From Streptomyces cathayae (GTDB taxonomy: Bacteria; Actinomycetota; Actinomycetes; Streptomycetales; Streptomycetaceae), in contig NZ_CP121682.1 in the NCBI RefSeq assembly GCF_029760955.1, positions 6,838,501 to 6,902,500 of the forward strand: a stretch of DNA of 64,000 nucleotides, read 5' to 3'. This document shows, piece after piece, positions 7,554-16,253 of this stretch. Both the position numbers and the translations under genes were made by a program. Below the pieces are notes generated by a model. It was not told where the DNA came from. It saw only the letters and a list, made by a program, of their open reading frames with translations, and did not search any database. Position 1 is the first letter of the stretch; every line of letters begins with the position of its first letter.

Positions 7554-8042
7554 TCACCAGCCGTCCGGCTCCGTCGGTTCCGGGCCGGGTGGGGTCAGGA
7601 CGGCGAGGGTGCCGGTGGCTGTGCGCAGGGCCTGTTCGAGGGTGGTGGGGCAGTGCAGGGTGCCGGTGCCGTCGGGAGGGACGAGCCATTCCAGGCGGCC
7701 GGTGGGGCGGTACGGCGGGGGGACCGCCACCCAGGAGCCACGGCTGACGTGCCGCACGCCGAACCCGACCCACTGGCCGGACGGGTCGGGCGGCAGGAAG
7801 AATCCGACTCTGCGTGCCATGACATCCACCAGGGTGGGCCCGGGCACCTTCAGCGGATCGCTCCACAGGAGGTCCAGGGCGAGCAGTCCGAGCCGGTCGG
7901 GAACGCTCAGCACGTCCCAGTACCGTCCTGCGGCGAGCAGTGCCGTCCCCGTGCCGTGGTCCCATTCCCGTTTGCACTGCCGAGGGTCTTTGGCCGCCGC
8001 GGCCAGCCATTCGACGGCCTGTCTCCATCCGGTGCTCTGCAT
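7554..8042 (-). CDS. Conserved actinomycete protein, primase/polymerase-like domain suspected
   Basis: 162 residues from an ATG at 8042 preceded by GGGTGGGAC. It has the pattern of a Streptomyces family with HGTGTALLAAGRYWDVL, VGFFLPPDPSGQWVGFG, SWVAVPPPYR and a C-terminal WLVPPDGTGTLHCP. I remember related proteins being described as bifunctional primase/polymerase N-terminal-like or simply hypothetical, often near XRE regulators. No catalytic motif is clear and no membrane segment is seen. The downstream side faces the ParA-like fragment; upstream lies a 270-base gap with a terminator. Confidence 0.6.
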   Translation of the reverse strand: MQSTGWRQAVEWLAAAAKDPRQCKREWDHGTGTALLAAGRYWDVLSVPDRLGLLALDLLWSDPLKVPGPTLVDVMARRVGFFLPPDPSGQWVGFGVRHVSRGSWVAVPPPYRPTGRLEWLVPPDGTGTLHCPTTLEQALRTATGTLAVLTPPGPEPTEPDGW

Positions 8043-8220
8043 GTCCCACCCCGCGCACGGTCGGCTGCGCCGCTGCGGGCGCGTGCTGGTCACGGGCCGA
8101 CGGTCGTCCGCGTGCCGACCCGGCGTGCAGCCATGGTCGTAGATATTTCTATGTGACGGAAGGGGTGGGGCAGGCTCGCGTTCCGTCGGCATCGCGGCAC
8201 GCGGGGGCGCGTGCGGACGA

Positions 8221-8257
8221 GAACACCCCCGAGGGGAAAGCCCGTGCGGGGGTGTTC
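8221..8257 (-). terminator. Intrinsic-type hairpin after the DUF5997 gene
   Basis: GAACACCCCCG (8221-8231) pairs perfectly with CGGGGGTGTTC (8247-8257) over a 15-base loop. A second GGGGGTGTTCGG copy lies just after at 8269. It sits between the DUF5997 gene (ends 8312) and the gene starting at 8042, so it should end the former's transcript. The rest of the 270-base gap shows nothing else. Confidence 0.6.
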
Positions 8258-8311
8258 GAGGTCGTTCGGGGGTGTTCGGTGGTGAGGGAAGGAGCGGTGG
8301 GGATCGGCCGA

Positions 8312-8704
8312 TCAGTCGTTGCGCTTCGCGCGCTCCTCGTTCCGCTGCTGGATGCGCTCCGCCTCCTTGCGGACCTCCGCCTGGGTGGCCTGCTCCCGCT
8401 CCAGCCACTCGGGGCGCTCCTCCCGCAGAGCCTTGATCTGCTCCGTGGTGAGGGGCTCGGTGATTCCGCCGCGGGCGAGACCCGAGATGGAGATGCCCAG
8501 CCTGGCCGCGACCACCGGGCGGGGGTGCGGGCCGTTGCGCCGCAGGTCGCGCAGCCACTGGGGCGGGTCCGCCTGGAGCGCGTTCAGCTCGGCGCGTGAG
8601 ACGACACCCTCCCGGAATTCGGCGGGGGTGGCCTCGAGGTACACACCCAGCTTCTTCGCCGCGGTCGCGGGCTTCATCGTCTGGGTGCTCTGGTGCGACG
8701 TCAT
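8312..8704 (-). CDS. DUF5997 family protein
   Basis: 130 residues from an ATG at 8704 (a second Met at residue 10 also possible). The recognisable pattern is KPATAAKKLGVYLEATPAEF, SRAELNALQADPPQWLRDLR, GPHPRPVVAARLGISISGLA and a C-terminal charged helix (LEREQATQAEVRKEAER). It looks like a small soluble protein with a helix-turn-helix-like middle (RPVVAARLGISISGLARGG). Function is unknown. It is divergent from the LysR-domain gene with only 71 bases between, a neighbourhood I recall as conserved in Streptomyces. Confidence 0.85.
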   Translation of the reverse strand: MTSHQSTQTMKPATAAKKLGVYLEATPAEFREGVVSRAELNALQADPPQWLRDLRRNGPHPRPVVAARLGISISGLARGGITEPLTTEQIKALREERPEWLEREQATQAEVRKEAERIQQRNEERAKRND

Positions 8705-8775
8705 GGTGTCCAGGGTATCGACCGTGTGCGCGACCGCCGACCACGATCGGTGGACGGGGCCGGTAGCCTGGCCGG

Positions 8776-9585
8776 GTGACAGGCTCGGATGTGCCCCCAT
8801 CGTTCCGGCTCGTGTACGCACCCGGGGTGATGCCCGGCAAGTGGGCACGCGTCTGGAACGAGCGACTGCCCGGTGTCCCGCTGACCCTCACCCAGGTGCC
8901 CGCAGCACAGGCGGCCGACCTGCTGCTGAACGGGGACGCCGACGCGGGCCTCGTCCGGCTGCCCGTCGACCGGACGGTGTTCAGCGCGATTCCCCTCTAC
9001 AGCGAGCAGACGGTCGTCGTGGTTCCCAAGGACCACCTCGTGACGGCGGTCGACGAGGTGGCCCCCGAGGATCTGGCCGACGAGATCGTGCTGCACCCCC
9101 TCGACGACGTCCTCCTGTGGGAGACCCTGCCCGGGAAGCCCGCTCTCGAACGGCCCGCGACCACCGCCGACGCCGTCCAGCTCGTCGCGGCCGGGATCGG
9201 TGTGCTCGTCGTACCGCTGTCCCTGGCGCGGCTGCACCACCGCAAGGACCTCACTCACCGGCCGCTCAGGGACGCCCCCGAGTCGACCGTGGCGCTGGCG
9301 TGGCCCGAGGCCGCGACCACCGACTCGGTGGAGGACTTCATCGGGATCGTCCGTGGCCGGACCGTCAACAGCACCCGGGGCCGCACCCGGCCCCAGCCTT
9401 CCGCGCAGGAGAAGCAGAAGAAGCAGAAGAAGCAGGAGAAGCAGGAGAAGCCCGGGCGGGCCGCCGAGAAGGGCGGTGCCCGTCGGCAGCAGGCGGCAGG
9501 CGGGCCGGCCGGCGGCGGGCGGCGGAAGGGCACCGGCGGCACACCGAAGAACCCGCGCCGGGGCAACCCCCGCCGCGGGTCCTGA
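8776..9585 (+). CDS. LysR-type substrate-binding domain protein without helix-turn-helix
   Basis: 269 residues starting at GTG 8776. Residues 10-195 have the periplasmic-binding-like fold of LysR effector domains (FRLVYAPGVMPGKWARVWNE, DAGLVRLPVD, QLVAAGIGVLVVPLSLARL). The usual N-terminal DNA-binding helix-turn-helix is missing; FRLVYAP is where the effector domain begins. The last 65 residues are a highly charged tail with runs of Lys, Gln and Glu followed by Arg/Gly-rich sequence, which could contact nucleic acid or act as linker. Divergent from DUF5997, which has a possible HTH, so the two could work as a split regulator; that is inference. Confidence 0.8.
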   Translation: MTGSDVPPSFRLVYAPGVMPGKWARVWNERLPGVPLTLTQVPAAQAADLLLNGDADAGLVRLPVDRTVFSAIPLYSEQTVVVVPKDHLVTAVDEVAPEDLADEIVLHPLDDVLLWETLPGKPALERPATTADAVQLVAAGIGVLVVPLSLARLHHRKDLTHRPLRDAPESTVALAWPEAATTDSVEDFIGIVRGRTVNSTRGRTRPQPSAQEKQKKQKKQEKQEKPGRAAEKGGARRQQAAGGPAGGGRRKGTGGTPKNPRRGNPRRGS

Positions 9586-9611
9586 CGTCCGTCTCCCGGG
9601 TTCCGGGGCGC

Positions 9612-10361
9612 CTACTTCACCGCCTCACCGGGCGTCGGCGCCGGGGAGACCGTGTTGAGGTCCTTCAGCTCCTCGGGGATCTCGAGCACCAGCACCGGGG
9701 CGCCCGCCTGCGGAGCCGGCGGCGTCACCTGCTCCCGGGGCATCTTGGGCGGGCTGGTCTGCTGGAAGTTGACCTGTTCGTGATTGACCAGTCCGGTCTT
9801 CTCCAGGACCGTGATGTGGTCGAGCACGGTGTCGTTGGCCTGGTCCGCCAGCTGCCGCACCAGGGTGTTCCTGGTGTTGGCCCGGACCTTGGCGATCACC
9901 GAGAAGATCTGGCCGTGCGTCACCCGCATGATGTTCACGGCCGTGGTGTCGAACTCCTTGTCGTTGGTGGCCTTGATGGTCTCCACGAACTGCTCCTGCT
10001 GGGGCGAGGCCTGGTTGGGCAGGGTGATGCCCAGCTCGAGGGAGATCCTGCGGCAGCTCTCGTCGAGCCGTCCGTGCCCCACGACCAGGTGCTCGCCCAC
10101 CTCCTTCATCTCCGGCGTCGTGCCCCGCTCCATCGACAGCAGGCCCAGGGGGTGCTCCCACAGTCCGGCGGCGCGCACCTTGACCACGAAGTCACGGTCG
10201 GCCTCGGTCAGTTGGCCGTACTGCGTATTGGCGACGACCCGGTCCTGGGTGCTCGAGGTGTTCTGCACGCCCAGCATGGTGGGGTAGGCGAGCGCGGAGA
10301 GGGTGAGAACCATGGCTCCGCCCACGAACGCGGTTCCTGCCGTGCTGCGCGAGATGCGCAT
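9612..10361 (-). CDS. DUF4142 domain protein, exported or membrane-anchored
   Basis: 249 residues from an ATG at 10361 with a near-perfect AGGAGG seven bases upstream. The N-terminus RISRSTAGTAFVGGAMVLTLSALAY is a signal peptide or anchor. The body is DUF4142, a ferritin-like four-helix domain: TEADRDFVVKVRAAGLWEHP, LGLLSMERG, GEHLVVGHGRLDE, and later NIMRVTHGQIFSVI with repeated His and Glu. A Pro-rich tail of 40 residues follows. Function of the family is not settled; it is often linked to stress and envelope. It converges on the LysR-domain gene with 26 bases between. Confidence 0.85.
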   Translation of the reverse strand: MRISRSTAGTAFVGGAMVLTLSALAYPTMLGVQNTSSTQDRVVANTQYGQLTEADRDFVVKVRAAGLWEHPLGLLSMERGTTPEMKEVGEHLVVGHGRLDESCRRISLELGITLPNQASPQQEQFVETIKATNDKEFDTTAVNIMRVTHGQIFSVIAKVRANTRNTLVRQLADQANDTVLDHITVLEKTGLVNHEQVNFQQTSPPKMPREQVTPPAPQAGAPVLVLEIPEELKDLNTVSPAPTPGEAVK

Positions 10362-10718
10362 CGTTCCTCCTGGTGTATCAACAGCCCAACGCCAGGGAGT
10401 ACGGACGGCGGTGGCGAAACAATCACCGTTCCGGAAGGAATCTTCTGCCGTCGGCACCCGGTGACGACGGCCGGTGCGGCCCTGCGATGCCGTCGGCCCC
10501 GCCCGGCAGGCCGGCACCCAGGCGGCCACGACGGGCCGCCCCCGTGTGACCAGGGCGTTCTTGCTGCCGAGGGTGCTCCCGTCCAGATTTCGTCCAGCAG
10601 GGTGACGCCGTCGCGGCTCCGGGAGGGGGGAGGCACCGGAGCCGGAAGTGCCGAAGATCACACGTGACTCCGAGCGTCGGGAGCAGGTGTGCGATGCCTG
10701 GGCGGACGAACGGCGGGC

Positions 10719-10734
10719 TTTGGTCTAGACCTGG
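10719..10734. promoter_or_regulatory. Putative DasR-responsive element (dre)
   Basis: TGGTCTAGACC at 10721-10731 is the core of the DasR operator (consensus A-C/G-TGGTCTAGACCA-G/C-T); only the outer A/T positions differ. It lies 116 bases before the lactonase GTG, followed by CTGCTAGCGT, a possible -10. DasR represses GlcNAc and chitin genes until glucosamine 6-phosphate builds up. The rest of the 488-base space 10362-10849 holds the DUF4142 promoter region and no gene that I can support. Confidence 0.6.
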
Positions 10735-10849
10735 AGGGATCGGCTGCTAGCGTCGCTCCGGTCGGGAGGAAACCGGCCGGAGACCGGTGCAGGCCGGTGG
10801 AGACCGGCAGGAGCAGCCGCGGACGGCGGGGAACCGGAGGGGATCAGGC

Positions 10850-11920
10850 GTGACGGACGGCAGACGGCGGGCGTTCATCGGATCGTTCACGGCGGCGGGA
10901 GGCCCGGGCATCGTCACCACCGCTGTCGCCCCCGAGGACGGCGCACTGACCGTCCTGGGCACCCTGAAGGATCTGCCCGACCCCTCCTGCCTGACGCTCT
11001 CGCCCGACGGAAGGACGCTCTACGCGGTCAGCGAGACGGCCGAAGGGGCCGTGGCCGCGTACCGGGTGCCCGGTACCGGGGCGGGGGACGTGCTGGAGCC
11101 GGCCGGCCCTCCGGTGCCGGTCCACGCGAACGGGCCGACTCACCTCTGCGTCTTCGCCGGACACGTCCTCACCGCCAACTACGGCTCCGGCAGCGTCACC
11201 GCCGTCCCCGTCCGCGCCGACGGCGGCCTGGGACGGTCCGCGTCCGGGGTGTTCCGGCACACCGGCCCGGGTCCCCACCCGCAGGGACGGCAGGGGTCGC
11301 GCGCCCACCAGATACTGCCGGACCCGAGCGGCCGCTGGGCGGTCGGCGTCGACCTCGGTACGGACTCGGTGCGGGTGTACGAGCTGGCCGACGGCGCTCC
11401 CGAGCAGCGCCGGGAGGTCGCGCTGCGCCCCGGCTCCGGCCCCCGGCACCTGGCCTTCCATCCGGACGGCACACGCGCGTACGTCCTCAACGAACTCAGC
11501 CCCACCCTGGTCGTCTGCCGCTGGGACGCCGCCGAGGGCGCGCTCCGGCCGCTGGCCGAGATCCCGGTCCTGCCCGGCACCCCGGCGGGCGACGCCTACC
11601 CGTCGGATGTCGCCGTCTCGCCCGACGGGCGCTTCGTGTGGACCGCGACCCGCGGCGAGGACGTGCTGTCGGTTCTCGCGGTCGAGACAGACGCAGAGGG
11701 GGCGGCAGGGACGGACGGGGCGGCCGGGCTGCGGCTGACCGCCACCGTGCCCTGCGGCGGTCACTGGCCCCGCGCGCTCACCGAGTCCCGCGGCTTCCTG
11801 TACGTCGCGAACGAACGCTCCGGGGACGTGACCTGGTTCGCGGTCGACCCGGACACGGGCGTACCGCGGCGCGGCGGTGCGATCCCGGTGGCGGCGGCGT
11901 CCTGCGTGGTCGTCGGCTGA
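10850..11920 (+). CDS. Lactonase family protein (6-phosphogluconolactonase-type beta-propeller)
   Basis: 356 residues from a GTG at 10850 with GGAGGGG eight bases upstream. It shows the seven-bladed propeller pattern of YbhE/cycloisomerase-2-type lactonases: FIGSFTAAGGPGI, LTLSPDGRTLYAVSE, GPTHLCVF, a His-containing SRAHQILPDPSGRWAVGVDLGTD, PRHLAFHPDGTRAYVLNEL, and DVAVSPDGRFVWTATRG. No signal peptide is seen, so it should act in the cytoplasm, hydrolysing a sugar lactone such as 6-phosphogluconolactone; the true substrate is not certain. The DasR-type site upstream hints at control by amino-sugar supply. Confidence 0.85.
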   Translation: MTDGRRRAFIGSFTAAGGPGIVTTAVAPEDGALTVLGTLKDLPDPSCLTLSPDGRTLYAVSETAEGAVAAYRVPGTGAGDVLEPAGPPVPVHANGPTHLCVFAGHVLTANYGSGSVTAVPVRADGGLGRSASGVFRHTGPGPHPQGRQGSRAHQILPDPSGRWAVGVDLGTDSVRVYELADGAPEQRREVALRPGSGPRHLAFHPDGTRAYVLNELSPTLVVCRWDAAEGALRPLAEIPVLPGTPAGDAYPSDVAVSPDGRFVWTATRGEDVLSVLAVETDAEGAAGTDGAAGLRLTATVPCGGHWPRALTESRGFLYVANERSGDVTWFAVDPDTGVPRRGGAIPVAAASCVVVG

Positions 11921-11934
11921 GAGCCGCCACCCCG

Positions 11935-11983
11935 GCGGGCGCAAAGCCGAAAGGCCCGCTTTGACCACTGGAACGGAAGTGGT
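11935..11983. terminator. Hairpin region after lactonase gene
   Basis: GCGGGC (11935-11940) can pair with GCCCGC (11954-11959), and directly after it ACCACT and AGTGGT (11964-11983) form a second small stem. The region lies between the convergent lactonase and CbiX-like genes and could end both transcripts; the stems are short, so the call is tentative. Confidence 0.3.
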
Positions 11984-12028
11984 CGGAGCGAGCCCTTCGG
12001 CGTCGTGCGAGCGGATGAGCCGCCCCGG

Positions 12029-12952
12029 TCAGTGCGCCGGAGCGCTCTGCGCCTGCTGCGGGGCGATGCCCAGCGCGGACGTGTACTTGGCAAGGGCGAG
12101 CTTGCCGATCGCCGGGTAGGGGCCCAGCGCCTCGGAGGCGGAGCAGTCGATCTCCTTCGCGGCCTCCTCGACCAGGCTCGCGTCGATCTCGGGACCGATC
12201 AGGTACGGCGCGAGAGCCAGCTGCTGCGAACCGGAGTTGCGCAGCTGCTCGGCCACCGACGCGATCGAGCCCTCCTCGTCCAGGGCTGCCGCGATCACCG
12301 GCACGGCGAGACGCGCGGCGAGCAGCATGCCGGTGATCCCGGCCGCCTGCACGGCCTCGTCACCGCCCACGGAGGCGAGGATGATGCCGTCCGCGGCGGT
12401 CGCCACGGTGAACAGCCGGGCCCGGTCGGCGCGGGCCAGACCGGCCTCGGACAGTCGCACGTGCAGAGCCTCCGCGAGCAGCGGGTGCGGACCGAGCACA
12501 TCGGTCAGCTCGGCGGCGACGCGGCTGTCCATCAGCGCCTGACGGACCTGGCGCAGCAGCGCGCTGTCCGGACCGGCGAGCAGCGGCACGACGACGGCGA
12601 CGGGGCCGTCAGGTTCCTTGACGTCCATGCCGGCGGCACGAGCCTGCTCGAAGCGGGCGGTGCGCTCCTCGGCGGCGTGCGCGAGTACCGCCTGCAGCGT
12701 GGGAAACTCCTCGTCGTCTCCGTCGAGGTAACCGATCCGAGCGTCCAGGCCGGGGAGTTCGGAGCGGGCGATGCTCACGACCTCGTCCGCGAGGGAACGG
12801 GTGGCGCTGCTCGGAGTACCCGGCACGGCGAGGACGAGCGCGGGCGCGCCCTCGGGAGCCACCAGAGGCTCGGGACGGCGGTGCCGTCCGGGCTGGCGGG
12901 GGCGCGGCATTCGTACTGGCAGGCCGGACGCGGGCCCAGTGGGGGTGCTCAT
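12029..12952 (-). CDS. CbiX/sirohydrochlorin-chelatase-like protein, catalytic His apparently missing
   Basis: 307 residues from an ATG at 12952. After a basic, Pro-rich N-terminus of 35 residues the sequence follows the two-fold repeated CbiX fold: ALVLAVPGTPSSATRSLADE, ARIGYLDGDDEEFPTLQAVL, VAVVVPLLAGPDSALLRQVR, LGPHPLLAEALHVRL. The family inserts Co2+ or Fe2+ into sirohydrochlorin using a His in an AHGSRD motif; here that spot reads AVPGTPSS, with no His. The second site, GPHPLL, keeps its His. It may be a non-catalytic paralogue. No cobalamin or sulfate genes adjoin. Confidence 0.7.
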   Translation of the reverse strand: MSTPTGPASGLPVRMPRPRQPGRHRRPEPLVAPEGAPALVLAVPGTPSSATRSLADEVVSIARSELPGLDARIGYLDGDDEEFPTLQAVLAHAAEERTARFEQARAAGMDVKEPDGPVAVVVPLLAGPDSALLRQVRQALMDSRVAAELTDVLGPHPLLAEALHVRLSEAGLARADRARLFTVATAADGIILASVGGDEAVQAAGITGMLLAARLAVPVIAAALDEEGSIASVAEQLRNSGSQQLALAPYLIGPEIDASLVEEAAKEIDCSASEALGPYPAIGKLALAKYTSALGIAPQQAQSAPAH

Positions 12953-13036
12953 GGAGCGGAATGTTAGTGGTTTCCTGGGCTCCTCTGTTCGGGGAGGGTA
13001 CGTCTGCGAGACATCCATCCGGATATGTCTGTTGTG

Positions 13037-14068
13037 TTATGTGTCGGCGCCGGGAGCGACGGTGTCCCCTCCACCTGCCGGACTCGTCACGCACAGCATC
13101 TTCTCGTCACTCGGAAGGGTGAACGAGCCGGTCGCGAGGTCGGTGGCGATGCACACCGCCCCATGCAGCGGATTGCCCTTGGCCGCCACCCGTCGAGCCC
13201 CCGGCAGCCGCTTGGCCAACTCCTCGTCCAGGGGTGCGAGAAGCGGGGCGCCCATGTTGAACAGGCCACCGGTGAGCGCCACCAGAGGCTCGACCGCACC
13301 CGCACCCGCACCCGTCTCCGGGTAGACGGCCGCCGCCGAGTCGGCCATGTGCCGGGCCGCTGCCCGCAGGATGTCCGCGGCGACGGCGTCGTCGTCGGCG
13401 CACTCCGCCACCCGGGGTGCGAAGGAGGCGAGGACGGCCGCCCGGTCGGTGCGCGGGTACAGGTGGCCGGGCAGCGCGGCCGCCGGGCCGAACATCTCCT
13501 CGGCGCACGCCAGCAGCCGGCCGGAGCCGCCGCCCCGTCCGTCGTGGGCGCGCAGCGCCGCCTCCAGCCCCGCCCGTCCGATCCACGCGCCGCCGCCGCA
13601 GTCGCCGAGCAGATGCCCCCAGCCGTCCGCCCGGCGCCACCCGGTCAGATCGGTGCCGACGGCGATCAGACCCGTGCCGGCGGCGATCACGGCACCCGGC
13701 CGGGGCCCCAGGGCGCCGACGTAGGCGGTGACGGCGTCGGCGGCCAGTGCCACCCGCCGTACCCCCAGCTCCCGGGCCAGCGCCCCCGGCAGCTCGGCGC
13801 GCAGCGCGTCCCCGAGGCTGGCCAGCCCGGCCGCACCGACGGCCGCCGTGTCCAGCCGCCCGATCCCGGCCTCGGCGGCCAGCCCCCGTGCCATGGGCAC
13901 GAGTTGCTCCATGAGATGCCCCGGGTCGATTCCCCGGGAACCGGTCCGCACCGGTTCACCGGAAGCGCCCCGGGCGAGCGGACCGCGCCCGGCGGCACCG
14001 ACGACGACACGCAGTCCGGAGCCCCCGGAATCCACGGCGACGAATCCGGGCCCGGCGGACGAAGACAC
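13037..14068 (-). CDS. BadF/BadG-family N-acetylglucosamine kinase-like protein
   Basis: 343 residues from a GTG at 14068, preceded by GGAGGTGGGGGG. It has the ASKHA sugar-kinase pattern: FVAVDSGGSGLRVVVGA (phosphate 1), AALAADAVTAYVGAL, GAVIAAGTGLIAVG (phosphate 2), WGHLLGDCGGGAWIGRAGL, and near the end LVALTGGLFNMGAPL (adenosine). Family members phosphorylate GlcNAc with ATP, feeding DasR signalling and cell-wall recycling. It is compatible with the DasR-type site 3 kb away, though no shared transcript is evident. The downstream neighbour on the same strand is the CbiX-like gene, 84 bases away. Confidence 0.85.
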   Translation of the reverse strand: MSSSAGPGFVAVDSGGSGLRVVVGAAGRGPLARGASGEPVRTGSRGIDPGHLMEQLVPMARGLAAEAGIGRLDTAAVGAAGLASLGDALRAELPGALARELGVRRVALAADAVTAYVGALGPRPGAVIAAGTGLIAVGTDLTGWRRADGWGHLLGDCGGGAWIGRAGLEAALRAHDGRGGGSGRLLACAEEMFGPAAALPGHLYPRTDRAAVLASFAPRVAECADDDAVAADILRAAARHMADSAAAVYPETGAGAGAVEPLVALTGGLFNMGAPLLAPLDEELAKRLPGARRVAAKGNPLHGAVCIATDLATGSFTLPSDEKMLCVTSPAGGGDTVAPGADT

Positions 14069-14190
14069 CGCGTCCCCCCACCTCCTCGACGACCATGACG
14101 GGGAGGAACACTAGCGCCCGGACGGCTTCCGGCGCAGGGGCCGGACCGCTTGGTACGGGCTGTCGGTGCGAGCCACTAGAGTGATCCGGC

Positions 14191-14907
14191 GTGGCACCAC
14201 GACCCTTGCATGAACTTGTTGAGCCCGGCTGGGCGAAGGCCCTGGAACCGGTGGCCGGACGCATCGCGGCCATGGGGGACTTCCTGCGCGCCGAGGTGGC
14301 GGCCGGCCGGACGTACCTCCCGGCGGGAGCGAACGTGCTGCGGGCGTTCCAGCAACCCTTCGACGACGTAAGGGTCCTGATCGTCGGTCAGGACCCGTAC
14401 CCCACACCGGGAATGGCGATCGGCCTGAGTTTCGCGGTCTCGCCGGACGTGCGGTCGCTGCCGGGCAGCCTGGAGAACATCTACCGGGAACTGAACGCGG
14501 ACCTGGGCCTGCCCAGGCCCGCCAACGGCGATCTGACCCCGTGGACCGAGCAGGGGGTCCTGCTGCTCAACAGGGCGCTCACCACCGCCCCGCGCAAGCC
14601 GGCCGCCCACCGGGGCAAGGGCTGGGAGGAGGTCACGGAGCAGGCGATCCGTGCCCTCGCCGCGCGGGGAGGCCCGTTGGTGTCGATCCTGTGGGGCCGG
14701 GACGCGCGCAATCTGCGTCCGCTGCTCGGGGACTATCCCGCCATCGAGTCGGCTCATCCCTCGCCGATGTCGGCGGACCGGGGCTTCTTCGGCTCGCGCC
14801 CGTTCAGCCGGGCCAACGACTTCCTGGTCCGGCAGGGCGCCGACCCCGTCGACTGGCGGCTGCCGTCGGCCCAGGAGACGAACGCGGCGGTTCAGCAGGG
14901 CCGTTGA
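14191..14907 (+). CDS. ung: Uracil-DNA glycosylase, family 1
   Basis: 238 residues from GTG 14191. The active-site stretch [20 protein letters not shown] carries the water-activating Asp of GQDPY; family 1 normally has GQDPYH, and Pro here is usual in actinobacteria. LLLNRALTT and the leucine/His loop [20 protein letters not shown] complete the signature. The enzyme removes uracil from DNA and leaves an abasic site, starting base-excision repair after cytosine deamination. It is divergent from the GlcNAc-kinase-like gene with a 122-base gap and appears to be a single-gene unit. Confidence 0.95.
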   Translation: MAPRPLHELVEPGWAKALEPVAGRIAAMGDFLRAEVAAGRTYLPAGANVLRAFQQPFDDVRVLIVGQDPYPTPGMAIGLSFAVSPDVRSLPGSLENIYRELNADLGLPRPANGDLTPWTEQGVLLLNRALTTAPRKPAAHRGKGWEEVTEQAIRALAARGGPLVSILWGRDARNLRPLLGDYPAIESAHPSPMSADRGFFGSRPFSRANDFLVRQGADPVDWRLPSAQETNAAVQQGR

Positions 14908-15040
14908 CGCGGGTCCCCGGGCCCGTCAGGAGGACGGACCCGACGACCCGAGTCCCGCGGTGCGCATCAGTCCGGTCCGCACTGCGGGGCCTGGGATCTC
15001 TCCGGTCCTCACCCCCTCAACCCCCTCAGTCCTCAGCCCT

Positions 15041-16123
15041 TCAGACCACTGCGGCCCGCACGCACAACACGTCCGGCAGATGCGCCGCGAGCTGCTGCCA
15101 GCTGTCGCCGTCGTCGGCCGACGCGTACACCTCGCCGTTACGGTTGCCGAAGTACACGCCCGCGGGGTCGGCGCCGTCGTGACACATCGCGTCACGCAGC
15201 ACCGTGCCGTAGTGGTCGCCCTGCGGCAGCCCCTCGGTGAGCGGCTCCCAGCTCCCGCCCGCGTCCGTGGTGCGGAAGACACGGCAGCGCCGGCCGGCCG
15301 GGACCCGGTCGGAGTCGGCGTTGATCGGGAACACGTACGCCGTGTCACCTCGATGCGGATGCGCCACCACCGCGAAACCGAACGTCGACGGCAGACCCCC
15401 GCCGATGTCCGTCCACCGCGCGCCCGCGTCGTCGCTGCGGTACACACCCCAGTGGTTCTGCAGATACAGCCGGTCCGGTGTCACCGCGTCCCGGGCGACC
15501 TTGTGCACGCACTGCCCGAACTCCGGGTTCGGATCCGGCAGGAACACCGCGGAGACACCGGAGTTGGAGGGGGCCCAGCTGACGCCGCCGTCGCGGGTGC
15601 GGAACACGCCCGCCGCGGACACGGCCACCGTCACCGCACGCGGATCCCGCTCGTCGGTCAGCACGGTGTGCAGACCCTCGCCGCCACCGCCCGGCACCCA
15701 CTTCGAGCGGGTCGGATGCTCCCACAGCGGACGGACCAGCTCGAAGGTCTCCCCGCGGTCCTCCGAGCGGTAGAGCGCGGCCGGTTCCGTGCCCGCGTAC
15801 ACCACGTCCGGCTCCGCCGCGGCCGGATGAAGCTGCCAGACCCGCTCCAGCGACGCCCCCGTGTCCTTGGGGAACCTGACGGCGGGCCGCGCCGGTTCGG
15901 TCCAGGTGCGGCCCAGGTCGTCGGAGTGGAACACGGACGGGCCCCAGTGCGCGCTGTCCCCGCCGACCAGCAGCCGGGGGACCGCGCCCCGGGTGTCGAC
16001 GGCGATCGAGTACACCGCCTGGGCGTTGAAGCAGGGGCTGTCGTCGAACTCCCAGACGCCGCCCCGCCGGCGCCCGATGAACAGGCCTTTGCGGGTGCCC
16101 ACGGCGAGCAGTACCTCGGTCAT
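15041..16123 (-). CDS. WD40/YVTN/BNR-like repeat protein (sialidase-fold, probably not a sialidase)
   Basis: 360 residues from an ATG at 16123, with GGAGGTGATC just upstream. It has repeated Asp-box (BNR) motifs: SDDLGRTW, SEDRGETF, TRDGGVSW, SDDAGARW, TTDAGGSW, SADDGDSW, which cap blades of a beta-propeller. No signal peptide. The C-terminal stretch VYFGNRNGEVYASADDGDSW is typical of the cytoplasmic glycosyl-hydrolase-like proteins called exo-alpha-sialidase in many genomes, without proof. No catalytic Arg triad can be assigned. Role unknown; it stands beside ung, facing it. Confidence 0.8.
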   Translation of the reverse strand: MTEVLLAVGTRKGLFIGRRRGGVWEFDDSPCFNAQAVYSIAVDTRGAVPRLLVGGDSAHWGPSVFHSDDLGRTWTEPARPAVRFPKDTGASLERVWQLHPAAAEPDVVYAGTEPAALYRSEDRGETFELVRPLWEHPTRSKWVPGGGGEGLHTVLTDERDPRAVTVAVSAAGVFRTRDGGVSWAPSNSGVSAVFLPDPNPEFGQCVHKVARDAVTPDRLYLQNHWGVYRSDDAGARWTDIGGGLPSTFGFAVVAHPHRGDTAYVFPINADSDRVPAGRRCRVFRTTDAGGSWEPLTEGLPQGDHYGTVLRDAMCHDGADPAGVYFGNRNGEVYASADDGDSWQQLAAHLPDVLCVRAAVV

Positions 16124-16253
16124 GCCGATCACCTCCGCGACGTCGCCGACGCCCTCGCCGACGCATCCGTTCCGAACACCGGCCAGTCTGCACCCCGCCA
16201 CTGACAGTCACTTTTGGATCAGGCGTCGTCGCAGGTCGGACCGGTGCGGCGGC

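Noticed and set aside
10362..10849. A gene in the 488-base gap before the lactonase
   Set aside because: Open frames there have no family pattern, no ribosome site and poor codon pattern; the stretch is best seen as regulatory.
15041..16123. Call as a true sialidase
   Set aside because: Asp boxes alone mark the propeller fold; the Arg triad and nucleophile Tyr cannot be assigned and there is no signal peptide.
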